Source: an uncultured Desulfovibrio sp.
Lineage (GTDB): Bacteria; Desulfobacterota; Desulfovibrionia; Desulfovibrionales; Desulfovibrionaceae
Reading direction: 5' to 3'
Length of the DNA: 34,594 nt
Assembly: GCA_900553065.1 (NCBI GenBank)
Contig: USBZ01000021.1
Span: 1-34,594, forward strand
Part shown: positions 16,607 to 24,879 of the stretch, piece by piece
Layout: each line of letters begins with the position of its first letter
How positions within the stretch are numbered: the stretch's first letter is position 1
The notes under the pieces: generated by a model
The model's input: only the letters and a program-made list of their open reading frames with translations
Told to the model about the DNA's origin: nothing
Databases searched by the model: none
Program-made: the position numbers and the translations under genes

Positions 16607-18298
16607 CTAGACCTGCATGCGGAGCGGGAAGCGGAAGCCGATGGCACCGGTGGGGCAGCTCGTACGGCAGTTGGCGCAGTGCCAGCATTCGTCGCCGTGA
16701 GCCACTTCAGGACGGTCGAGACCGTTTTCCAGGTGCTTGAGTTCCAGCACATAGCCGGGGCAGTCGTCCACGCAGGTGCCGCAGCCCTTGCAGTGACCGC
16801 AGTGCATGCAGCGGGCGGCTTCGATCTGAGCCTGCTCGGCGGTGTAACCGGCATTGTTTTCCGTGAAGTCCATGTGGTTGGTGCAGGCCTGCTTCTGAGG
16901 TTCGGTCTTCTCGTACTGGAGAATGCCGTAGATCTCTTCCACGGGCACCACATAAGGCTCCTTGGTTCCGGCCAGGTCGTCGCGGGCAACGATGGTGTCG
17001 TCTTCGCCGATGGCGTACACGCGGGAGTTTTCACCGGTCAGCCAGGCATGCACGCCGAAGGCTGCACGACGGCCGTCGCCGATGGCTCCGGCAATGGAGG
17101 CAGGGCCGGAAGACACGTCGCCGGCGGCGAAGATGCCTTCAACGGAGCTGGCCTGCTTGCCGTCCACCACGATCCAGTTGCGGGGAGTGAGGTCGAGGCC
17201 TGCTTCAGCCATGAAGTCGAGGTCGGTCTTCATACCAACGGCGAAGATCACGGTGTCGCAGTCGAGGCTGTGTTCGCCGCCTTCCACGGGTACGAGGGTG
17301 AGACGACCCTTTTCGTCGAAGCGGCATTCCTGCACTTCAAAGTAGTCCACACCTGCGGTCTTGCCGTCCTGGGTGCGGATGGCGGACATGGTGCAGGAGT
17401 TGTGGATCTGGATACCTTCTTCGGCAGCCTGTTCGAGGTCTTCCGCAGGAGCGCGCATTTCACCGGCCTTTTCGAGGCAGATGACGTGCACTTCTTCAGC
17501 GCCGAGGCGACGGGCGACGAAGGCAGCGTCGAAGCCGACACCGCCGCCGCCCATGACGACTACGCGCTTGCCCACTTCAGGACGCAGGCCGAGGGAGGCT
17601 GCGCGGAGGAATTCGACGGCCTTCACGGCCGTTTCCGCGCCGGGAATGGGAAGGCTGTTTTCCTTGGGGGTGCCGGTGGTCACGATGACGGCATCGTGGG
17701 CGGCACGAACGTCGGCAAAGGAAATGTCGCGGCCGACCTGCGTATTGACGCGGGCACGCACGCCGACTTCGAGGATCCAGCCGATTTCACGGTCGACCAC
17801 GTCGCGGGGTAGACGGAAGTCCGGCACGCCGTAGCGGGTCATGCCGCCGAGCACGGGATTGGCTTCGTACACGGTGACGTCATGGCCGAGAAGGGCCAGG
17901 AAGTAGGCGGCGGTAAGACCGGCGGGGCCGCCGCCGATGATGCCGACGCTCTTGCCCGTGGCGGGACGGCGCTTGAAGAGCGCGGAACCGTAGGGGGCGT
18001 AGTCGAACACGGCGCGTTCAAGGGCGCGGGTGTTCACGCAGGCGTCGTAGCCTGCACGGTTGCAGCTGGACTGGCAGAAATGGGGGCAGACGCGGCCGGT
18101 CACGCCGGGGAAGGGGTTCTTGGCGCGCAGGTAACGCAGCGCTTCGCCGAACTCGCCCTTTTCCACGAGGGCCTGCATTTTCTGGATGGAATTGCCCGCG
18201 GGGCAGAAGTGTTCGCACGGGGAGGTGCGGAACTGCTCCTTGAGGCTGTCGCCCATGACGATGGGCAAGGTGATTTCACGACTATATCTAGGCGGCAT
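16607..18298 (-). CDS. GltD-like NAD(P)-linked flavoprotein with C-terminal ferredoxin domain
   Basis: The 563-residue protein joins three parts. The N-terminal Fer4_20-type domain has cysteines at 28, 32, 71, 75 and 79. A GltD/NfnB-type two-dinucleotide domain follows, with FAD motif GGGPAG at 122-127, NAD(P) motif GGGGVG at 250-255 and FAD motif IFAAGD at 389-394. The C-terminal 2x[4Fe-4S] domain has C503/506/509/513 and C538/541/544/548, plus an extra CxxC at 497-500. It would move electrons between NAD(P)H and the iron-sulfur clusters. It is the last gene after the partner flavoprotein (18424-20091), so it probably feeds or drains that enzyme. AAGGAG before the ATG supports the start. The physiological direction is unknown. 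Confidence 0.88.
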   Translation of the reverse strand: MPPRYSREITLPIVMGDSLKEQFRTSPCEHFCPAGNSIQKMQALVEKGEFGEALRYLRAKNPFPGVTGRVCPHFCQSSCNRAGYDACVNTRALERAVFDYAPYGSALFKRRPATGKSVGIIGGGPAGLTAAYFLALLGHDVTVYEANPVLGGMTRYGVPDFRLPRDVVDREIGWILEVGVRARVNTQVGRDISFADVRAAHDAVIVTTGTPKENSLPIPGAETAVKAVEFLRAASLGLRPEVGKRVVVMGGGGVGFDAAFVARRLGAEEVHVICLEKAGEMRAPAEDLEQAAEEGIQIHNSCTMSAIRTQDGKTAGVDYFEVQECRFDEKGRLTLVPVEGGEHSLDCDTVIFAVGMKTDLDFMAEAGLDLTPRNWIVVDGKQASSVEGIFAAGDVSSGPASIAGAIGDGRRAAFGVHAWLTGENSRVYAIGEDDTIVARDDLAGTKEPYVVPVEEIYGILQYEKTEPQKQACTNHMDFTENNAGYTAEQAQIEAARCMHCGHCKGCGTCVDDCPGYVLELKHLENGLDRPEVAHGDECWHCANCRTSCPTGAIGFRFPLRMQV

Positions 18299-18374
18299 GA
18301 TAATACTCCTTGAGTGACTGATCCGATCCCGGAATCCGGGAAGGGAGGCGCCGGATCAGAAATCCGGAGCCGGG

Positions 18375-18405
18375 CCGTTCCGGGGCTTGTCGCCCCGGAA
18401 AACGG
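18375..18405 (-). other. Intercistronic GC-rich stem-loop
   Basis: TTCCGGGGC pairs with GCCCCGGAA around TTGTC, with outer CCG/CGG pairs across a small bulge. It lies between the flavoprotein stop and the next start, with no T-run. It is likely an mRNA-processing or stability element. Confidence 0.5.
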
Positions 18406-18423
18406 TTTCAGACGGGAACGGGT

Positions 18424-20091
18424 CTACAGAAGAGGGGCCTTGCCCCAGTGGAATTCGGTGCCGTTCTTGCCCTTGATGAGAAGCAGAGGCTTGGCCATGT
18501 CGGGGTTGAGATCGGGGTAATCCGTGATCTTGTACACGCAGCGGCCGGTTTCCTTGCGTTCCATGGTGGCCTTGATAGCCAGTTCGCACACCTTGAGCAC
18601 TTCGCTGGATTCATGGCAGCGCATGAGATCGCGCAGGCTGTCAGCGTGGAGCTGGGGAATCTGTTCCTCAAGGAAGCTGATCTTTTCCAGAGCACGTTCC
18701 ATGCCGACCATCGAACGGCGGAAGCCCATGTAGTACATCATGACGTTGCGGGCAGCTTCTTCCAGTTCCTGATAGGTCAGTTCCTGATCGTTGCCGAGGG
18801 GCGCAAAGATGCTGGACTTCACCTGAGCGGCCAGATCTTCGTCGATCTTTCCGGCTTCGGTCATGCCCGAAGCCTTCATGGCGGCCTGACGGCCGGCTTC
18901 GAAGCCGCCGCACATGGCGCCGGAGCAGTACAGGAAGATACTGCCGCAGAACAGTCCGGGAATGGTGGTTTCAAACTGGTCGTTCACCGCGATGGTGCCG
19001 CCGAAGATGAGTTCGCCGATTTCCACTTCCAGCAGCTTGTGCTGGAAGTCGGTGCCGGTGCAGTCGGCCCAGTCGCCGAAGGTGGCCTTGTCGCCGGGCA
19101 TGAGGATGTACTGCAGTTCATGCACGATTTCGGGATCCACATGGCGCATGTCCATGTAGAAGGGCGGGCCATTGCCCTCGAGCTGTTCCTGGTAGGTGCC
19201 CTGAATCTGGTTGTTGCGCACGCCGTTTTCCCACATGGGGTCGTACTTGCCCATGAAGCGTTCGCCGATGGCGCTGAGTTCGTGGGCGCCGGAGCTGTTG
19301 ATGCCGTTCATGCCGGGGCAGCCGTAGCCCTTGGGTTCCATCGTGGCGCGCTGATAGGTGTCGAGTTCGGTGACCGCAGCGCCGGCATCATAGCCGAGCA
19401 CCACGCCGGCGCCGGTGTTGTAGGGGTACATCCACACGTTGTAGGGGTTGTGCGTGGAGTTGTTGTAACCGCGGGTGGCGGAACGACCCTGAGCGGAAAC
19501 CACGGTCTTGGCGCGGAAAATGACGAATTCGCCGGTCACCACGTTCCAGCCGAGGGCGCCGCAGGCGCGGCCTCCGTCGGTGAGGATCTTCATGACCATG
19601 ATGCGGTCCACGACGTGTACGCCGGAGTCGTGAACGATGCGGGCCATGATGCGCTTGATGGTCATGCCGTTGGCAATGTGGACCCACCAGGTGCCGGGCT
19701 GGCCGAAGCCCTGGGTACGCTTGTAGGTACCGTCGGGATTCTTGCTGAAGTCAACGCCGTACTGTTCGAGGCGCTTCAGCATGTGGTACATGTGATTGTA
19801 CCAGCCGTTGACGATCATGGTGGGGGTGTAGCCGGTCAGAGGCTTGGAATAGAACTTCACAAGATCGTCTGCGGTGTCGAAAGCAGCACCTTTTTCGTTC
19901 AGGACGGCCATGTAGTGGTCGTTGCCGCCGCCGATGCAGCCGGAACTTTCCAGCTTGCCTTTGTCCAGCAGCACGACGTCCAGGCCCTGCTCGCGCGCTC
20001 CGAGAGCAGCGCCGCAGCCGGACGCGCCGGAGCCTATGACGAGCACGTCTGTTTCAATCAGCGTGCCAAGCGGATGAGGGGAAATCTTCAT
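18424..20091 (-). CDS. FAD-binding oxidoreductase, fumarate-reductase/AprA-like
   Basis: The 555-residue flavoprotein has an FAD Rossmann motif GSGASG at 20-25, an SSGCIGGGNDHY stretch at 49-60 and a C-terminal helical domain like the APS/fumarate reductase flavoprotein family. The second FAD motif is altered: the usual LFAAGD reads LFCGSIF near 380-385, followed by GAMCGGFEAG. There is no signal peptide, so it is cytoplasmic. It lies between the TRAP permease and the GltD-like protein, so it probably acts on the compound imported by the TRAP system with electrons from the latter. GAGGA precedes the ATG. It is a paralogue in type, but not a close copy, of the flavoprotein at 11169-12839. Confidence 0.83.
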   Translation of the reverse strand: MKISPHPLGTLIETDVLVIGSGASGCGAALGAREQGLDVVLLDKGKLESSGCIGGGNDHYMAVLNEKGAAFDTADDLVKFYSKPLTGYTPTMIVNGWYNHMYHMLKRLEQYGVDFSKNPDGTYKRTQGFGQPGTWWVHIANGMTIKRIMARIVHDSGVHVVDRIMVMKILTDGGRACGALGWNVVTGEFVIFRAKTVVSAQGRSATRGYNNSTHNPYNVWMYPYNTGAGVVLGYDAGAAVTELDTYQRATMEPKGYGCPGMNGINSSGAHELSAIGERFMGKYDPMWENGVRNNQIQGTYQEQLEGNGPPFYMDMRHVDPEIVHELQYILMPGDKATFGDWADCTGTDFQHKLLEVEIGELIFGGTIAVNDQFETTIPGLFCGSIFLYCSGAMCGGFEAGRQAAMKASGMTEAGKIDEDLAAQVKSSIFAPLGNDQELTYQELEEAARNVMMYYMGFRRSMVGMERALEKISFLEEQIPQLHADSLRDLMRCHESSEVLKVCELAIKATMERKETGRCVYKITDYPDLNPDMAKPLLLIKGKNGTEFHWGKAPLL

Positions 20092-20170
20092 AGAAAAATC
20101 CTCTATGTTTTAAGGGCTAGTTCCTTGTTCGAAAAACCGGGAAGAAAATTCTGGCAAGGAAGGAACAATA

Positions 20171-22063
20171 CTAAACGGTGGCCTTCCTGCGTCCCTTCAG
20201 CTGGAAGATGAAGAGGGCGACGAAAACGGCGATGCCGATAAGCAGGAAGGAGGTGTGCCCGATGGCGATCCAGAGACCGCACAGGGCGACGACGACGCCG
20301 AGGCACCAGCGCTCCACCACGTTGAGCACTCTGAGGCCGTAGCCTGTGATCATCATGCAGAAGGCGACGACGGTGAACGCGCCGACGGCGGTGACGAGCA
20401 GAGTTTCAGCGAGAGGTCCCTGGCCGAGCATGAGCGCGGGGCGACCCACGACGAGGTAGGGAATGGCGAAACCGACGGCACCTACCATGGAAGCTTCAAG
20501 AGCCGTCCTCATGTATGAGGACTCCGCGATGCCGGCCGCAGGCAGAGCCGCGAGGGCGATGGGCGGGGTAAGGCAGGAGAAGCAGGCGAACACGAAGACG
20601 AACATGTGGGCGGCGAAGGGGTCCACGCCCATGTTCACGAGCACCGGGATACCCACCATGGAGACGAGCAGATAGGCCGCCAGCGTGGGCACGCCCATGC
20701 CGAGGATGAGGCACACGCACATGGTGATGAAGAGCGCGATGGGAATGCTGCCGTGAGACCACATGACGATGAGCTGGGGGATCTTGATGCCAAGCAGCGT
20801 CTTGGTCACGGTGGTCATGATGGGGCCGAGCACGGCGCAGGTGACGCCGATCTTGGCACCGGTGACGGCACCGTCGATGAAGGCAGGGAGGATGCTCTTG
20901 AGCTGATCGTACTTCTTGGACGTGACGATGTCGATGATGTTGAGCACGAGCAGGAGCATCATGGCCCAGAAGATGGTGAACATGGGGCTGTAGCCCATGA
21001 CCAGCAGGGCGATGATGGCCAGCAGCGGCAGAACGAAGATGGGTGCGTCGTGAATGAAGGCACGCAGGGAGAAAGCGGCGATGTCTTTCGGATCCATGCG
21101 GATGCCGAGGCGCTTGGCCTGGAACTGGGCATACAGGCCTACGGAGAAGAAGTAGAGCAGCGAGGGAATGAGGGCTGCGGCCATGACGGTGACGTAGGGA
21201 ACTTCCGCAAGTTCCGCCATGACGAAGGCCGTGGCGCCCATGACGGGGGGCATGATCTGTCCGCCGGAAGAAGCGGCGGCTTCAATGGCGCCGGCCTGGT
21301 AGGGCTTGTAGCCCACTTTCTTCATGAGCGGAATGGTGAAGGCACCGGTGGCGGCCACGTTGGCCATAACGCTGCCGGTCACGGAACCCATGAGGGCGCT
21401 GGACACCACGGCGGTGATGGCCGGGCCGCCGTCCAGCTTGCTGCCGGTGAGCATGCCGACCTGGTTGAAGAAGCGGGCGGCGCCGGTGGCTCCGAGCAGG
21501 CTGCCGAAGAGCACGAACAGGAAGATGTAGTTTGCGCTGATGCCGAGCACCTGACCGTAGATGCCGCCGGAAAGGTCGAGACCATAGCTGACGAGCAGTT
21601 CGTCTATGCTGATGTTGGGAGACTGCAGCGGTCCGGGCATGTAGTGACCGAACACGGCATAGGCGATGAAGCACATGGCAACGATGGGGAAGACCCAGCC
21701 GAAGGAGCGTCTGGAAGCTTCAATGCCCAGTCCCACGAGCAGAACGCCGACGAACATATCCTGTCCCGTGAGGTCGAGCATGGGACCGCGTTCTTCCTGC
21801 AGGCCGCTGTAGTTGAGAAACATATACGCCGTGGCATAGATGGACAGGCCTATCAGCACGACGACGACGGCTTTGCCGAAGGTGGACTTCTGACGGGTGA
21901 AAGCCCACAGGAATACCAGAACAAGAGCCATCATGTAGTGCAGGTTCTGATGCTGAATGGGGCCGATGAGCATCCACTGAGTGTATACCAGATGGTACAG
22001 GGCCATGATCAGGGCGACACCGATCATAAGAAAGTGCACCACGTTGTTCTTTGCCTTTTCCAT
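20171..22063 (-). CDS. TRAP transporter permease, fused small and large subunits
   Basis: The 630-residue membrane protein has the fused DctQ/DctM architecture typical of TAXI-type TRAP systems. The first four or so helices (about 1-110) correspond to the small subunit, and the remaining dozen or so to the DctM domain. Conserved stretches include SALMGSVTGSVMANVAATGAF, AASSGGQIMPPVMGATAFVMAE and the late GMGVPTLAAYLL loop. It drives sodium- or proton-coupled import of a substrate delivered by a periplasmic binding protein, here the TAXI protein 170 bp upstream. GAGGA precedes the ATG. The substrate is unknown; TAXI systems are associated with organic anions such as glutamate or other carboxylates. 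Confidence 0.92.
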   Translation of the reverse strand: MEKAKNNVVHFLMIGVALIMALYHLVYTQWMLIGPIQHQNLHYMMALVLVFLWAFTRQKSTFGKAVVVVLIGLSIYATAYMFLNYSGLQEERGPMLDLTGQDMFVGVLLVGLGIEASRRSFGWVFPIVAMCFIAYAVFGHYMPGPLQSPNISIDELLVSYGLDLSGGIYGQVLGISANYIFLFVLFGSLLGATGAARFFNQVGMLTGSKLDGGPAITAVVSSALMGSVTGSVMANVAATGAFTIPLMKKVGYKPYQAGAIEAAASSGGQIMPPVMGATAFVMAELAEVPYVTVMAAALIPSLLYFFSVGLYAQFQAKRLGIRMDPKDIAAFSLRAFIHDAPIFVLPLLAIIALLVMGYSPMFTIFWAMMLLLVLNIIDIVTSKKYDQLKSILPAFIDGAVTGAKIGVTCAVLGPIMTTVTKTLLGIKIPQLIVMWSHGSIPIALFITMCVCLILGMGVPTLAAYLLVSMVGIPVLVNMGVDPFAAHMFVFVFACFSCLTPPIALAALPAAGIAESSYMRTALEASMVGAVGFAIPYLVVGRPALMLGQGPLAETLLVTAVGAFTVVAFCMMITGYGLRVLNVVERWCLGVVVALCGLWIAIGHTSFLLIGIAVFVALFIFQLKGRRKATV

Positions 22064-22192
22064 GTTTTCCTCTTGTTGGGATAAGCGAGGGGAAGGGCGT
22101 AAGATAAGTCCCCCTGCTTCCGGAGAAACAGGGAACGAAGTTACGCCTCAATTGAATGGAGTATTGCGGAAGAGTAATGTCGCGAAAGAGAA

Positions 22193-22217
22193 GCGCGCCG
22201 GGGCATCCCCGGCGCGC
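22193..22217 (-). other. Strong intercistronic stem-loop between TAXI and TRAP genes
   Basis: A perfect 11-bp stem (GCGCGCCGGGG with its complement) and 3-base loop lie 19 bp after the TAXI stop. The minus strand then reads CTTCTCTTTC, not a real T-run. The hairpin may give partial termination and 3' protection, keeping binding protein mRNA above permease mRNA. Confidence 0.6.
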
Positions 22218-22235
22218 AGCAGGGGATGATAAAGA

Positions 22236-23216
22236 TCAGCGCAGACCTTTTTCCTTGTAGAAGCGCAGGGCGCCGGGATGGATCATTTCGTCCGGAACGG
22301 TGGGAACGATGAGTTCGGGCCAGATACCCTTGGCAGCGGCGGAGTAGGTCGCCATTTCATCGCAGTGTTCATAGAGAACCTTGGCGATGGTGTACGCGGT
22401 CTGTTCGTCCAGTTCGTCGAAGGCGTAGATGCCGAGCAGGTCGCGCCAGCTGGGAATATCCTTGGCGGGAACGTTTTCGCCGATGGCGCCGGCCGGAACG
22501 GCCTTGCATTCATAGGCGATCTTGTCTTTCTCAGAAGCCTTCTTCACGGCTTCTTCAGGAATGTCGATGTAGTGGGGATTGCCGCGGGAAGCAATGAGTT
22601 CGCCGTAGACGGCAACCGGAACCCAGGGCGGAGTCTGACGGGAGCTCACGCCGAGGATCATGGCGTCGATGGAGCCGTCGAGCATGGCATCGCGCATGCT
22701 GCCCCAGTTCATGTACTCAAAGTCGATGGATTCGGGGTCGGAGCAGGCCGCCATGACGATGGAGGCGTGGTTGTGACCGAGAACCGTGGGCTTGGGACCG
22801 AGACCGACGCGCTTGCCCTTGAGATCTTCAATGGTCTTGATGCTGGGATCGAAGGTAATGAGCGTCTGAATGTTTTCGCTCATGTTGCCGATGAGCTTCA
22901 GGCCGGTGAAAGCCTTCTTGTACGGGGCAACGCCCGCGCGGGCTTCCATCACGGGAACCAGGGTTCCGGCCACAATGCGGCGTTCCGGAGCCTGGGATGC
23001 CTTGATGATGCCCATGCCGGTGCCGTTGGTTTCAACGGCATTGGCTTTGATTTCGGGGGCATGTACCTTAAGGATTTCCGTCAGAGCATAGCTCATCTGG
23101 TAAAGGGTGCCGCCGAAGATGCCGGCCTGAATTTCCACGTCGGCGGCATGGGCCGGAGTGGAGAGACCGAGAGCGAGTAAGCAAACTGCCAAAGACTTGA
23201 AAGAAAAACGTGCCAT
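22236..23216 (-). CDS. TAXI-family TRAP periplasmic substrate-binding protein
   Basis: The 326-residue protein has a Sec signal peptide (MARFSFKSLAVCLLALGLSTPAHA, cleavage after AHA) and a TAXI fold. The family signature GGTLYQMSYALTEIL is near the mature N-terminus, and TGMGIIKASQAPER and KRVGLGPKPTVLGHN follow. It binds the TRAP substrate in the periplasm. The start at 23216 is chosen because AGGAGG lies five bases upstream; an ATG 45 bases earlier has no such site. It is the first gene of the operon that continues through the permease, the flavoprotein and the GltD-like protein, and it is divergent from a LysR gene. Confidence 0.92.
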   Translation of the reverse strand: MARFSFKSLAVCLLALGLSTPAHAADVEIQAGIFGGTLYQMSYALTEILKVHAPEIKANAVETNGTGMGIIKASQAPERRIVAGTLVPVMEARAGVAPYKKAFTGLKLIGNMSENIQTLITFDPSIKTIEDLKGKRVGLGPKPTVLGHNHASIVMAACSDPESIDFEYMNWGSMRDAMLDGSIDAMILGVSSRQTPPWVPVAVYGELIASRGNPHYIDIPEEAVKKASEKDKIAYECKAVPAGAIGENVPAKDIPSWRDLLGIYAFDELDEQTAYTIAKVLYEHCDEMATYSAAAKGIWPELIVPTVPDEMIHPGALRFYKEKGLR

Positions 23217-23719
23217 CGTAGCCTCCTGGTTGCTGTTGTGAAAATAATCCATAAAGAGCACTGTCTTGTCAATTTGAAAAGATTTGTTTATTGTTGCATG
23301 TAATCAAACATTGATGGGGAGTTCTTGAGAAAAATATATATAATTTATTTGAATTATTTATTTTTCTGTGAATGGAGTTCAGAAATGAGACTGTTGGTCA
23401 AAAATAAGGTGTTGTTATCATAACCAATTAAAATTATTTATTTTATTATCTAATCCAGAACGTAATCATTTTTTCTGTTTTAATGAAAACAGACATAAAT
23501 GGTGGCTCTGAGTAAGAATATTCTGATCGTCAGACTCCTTGGGAGGGGCTTTTTGAAACGAAATTTTTGCCGTGGCACTGCCGGATGAAAAGCAATATTG
23601 TTCTTTTTGGAGCAAAACCTTGTCGGAGTCGGTATCCACAGGTGATGGAACCTGCCTGAAAACATACGAAATTTAAGGAATGGCCTTATCCTGGATCAGA
23701 TATTTCTACGGAGTGTGTC
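23217..23719. promoter_or_regulatory. AT-rich divergent control region (TAXI operon / LysR gene)
   Basis: About 500 bp of AT-rich DNA separates the divergent TAXI operon and lysR gene, the classic layout for LysR control. It contains the dyad TCTGTTTT-AATG-AAAACAGA at 23474-23493, a candidate regulator site or small hairpin. No gene is supported here. Confidence 0.55.
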
Positions 23720-24673
23720 ATGATAGAAGAACTGAGCGGAGATTTCTTTCAGCAGCTGAGAGGTTTTTACTATACGGCCCATACGGGCAGCATCCGCAAG
23801 GCTGCCCAGCTCATGAACCGCAATCCTTCCACCATCAGCTGGCAGATACGTCAGCTTGAACAGCAGCTTGATACGGTACTGTTCGACAGGTACATGAAAA
23901 GACTGCGCATTACTCCCGAAGGGGAAAGACTGCTGTCCTGGACCATTTCCACCTTCGAGCTTCTGCGCGGCATGAAGTCGGACATCAGCTCCCCCTCCGG
24001 CGTGCTGCGCGGAACGATCAGCATTTCCAGCAATCTTCCGTTTTCGGCCCGGGCGGTCCGCATCATTGCCGCCTTCCGGCGGGATCATCCCGACGTTCAC
24101 ATCAAGATCCGCCGTGCACTTCCGTATGAAACCGTGGATGACGTGGTAAGCTCCCGGGTGGACTTCGGCCTGACGGGCATCACGAGAGAAGCCCCGAACT
24201 GTCACCTGGAGGAGTTCTTCACCTCACAGCCGCTGCTCATCGCCCGGGAAGACAACGAGTTCGGTCTTCCGGAGCATCCTACGGCGGAAGATCTGATTCG
24301 TCTGCCTTTTATCTCGTTTCTGGCCGAAAATATGGAGGAAGGCGGCGATCCCTATTTCGATACGTCTCTGGCGTCCCTTTCGCAGCCCATGCACACGGTG
24401 CTCAGCGTGAACAACTATCACCTCATGCTCCGCTATGTGAAGCAGGGCATGGGCGTGGCCATCATGGACGAACTGTGCCTCATAGCCAGTAAATACGGCA
24501 ATCTGGGTGAAGGGCTGCGTTCCTACTCTCTGGAAGGTATTCTTCCGCCGGTGCATAACGGCATTCTTCTGCGCGATCACAAGCACTTGAGTCCTCAGGC
24601 TGCGGCGCTCATCGCCAGAATGCGCGACGAGCTGAAGGACGGCCTGTCCAAGATCAGGGAACTGGCCCGCTGA
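23720..24673 (+). CDS. LysR-family transcription regulator
   Basis: The 317-residue protein has an N-terminal winged HTH (about 10-70: FYYTAHTGSIRKAAQLMNRNPSTISWQIRQLEQQL) and a periplasmic-binding-like effector domain from about 95 to 300. GGAGTGTGTC precedes the ATG. It is transcribed divergently from the TAXI/TRAP/flavoprotein operon across a 500-bp AT-rich spacer, so it probably regulates that operon in response to the imported substrate or a metabolite. It is the first of three consecutive plus-strand genes but is separated from dnaX by about 200 bp. Confidence 0.92.
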   Translation: MIEELSGDFFQQLRGFYYTAHTGSIRKAAQLMNRNPSTISWQIRQLEQQLDTVLFDRYMKRLRITPEGERLLSWTISTFELLRGMKSDISSPSGVLRGTISISSNLPFSARAVRIIAAFRRDHPDVHIKIRRALPYETVDDVVSSRVDFGLTGITREAPNCHLEEFFTSQPLLIAREDNEFGLPEHPTAEDLIRLPFISFLAENMEEGGDPYFDTSLASLSQPMHTVLSVNNYHLMLRYVKQGMGVAIMDELCLIASKYGNLGEGLRSYSLEGILPPVHNGILLRDHKHLSPQAAALIARMRDELKDGLSKIRELAR

Positions 24674-24879
24674 CGGTCGGGACAATGCTGTCTGCTTCTT
24701 TTTATATTGTTATTGATCGCTGAAACAGGCGTCCTGTTCTTCTTTCTCTCCGTGCTTGACCGGAAAAGGGGCAGGCCGTAAAGTTTCCGCAGAATGTTCA
24801 CAAATGCCGGTCCCTCCGGGGACGCATGATCGGCCGGACGCTTCTTCGAGAGGCGGATACGGCGCAAAGCGGATATATT

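Noticed and set aside
24674..24879. 4.5S SRP RNA gene upstream of dnaX
   Set aside because: SRP RNA genes can lie here, but the conserved GGAAGG/AGCA tetraloop region is not present.
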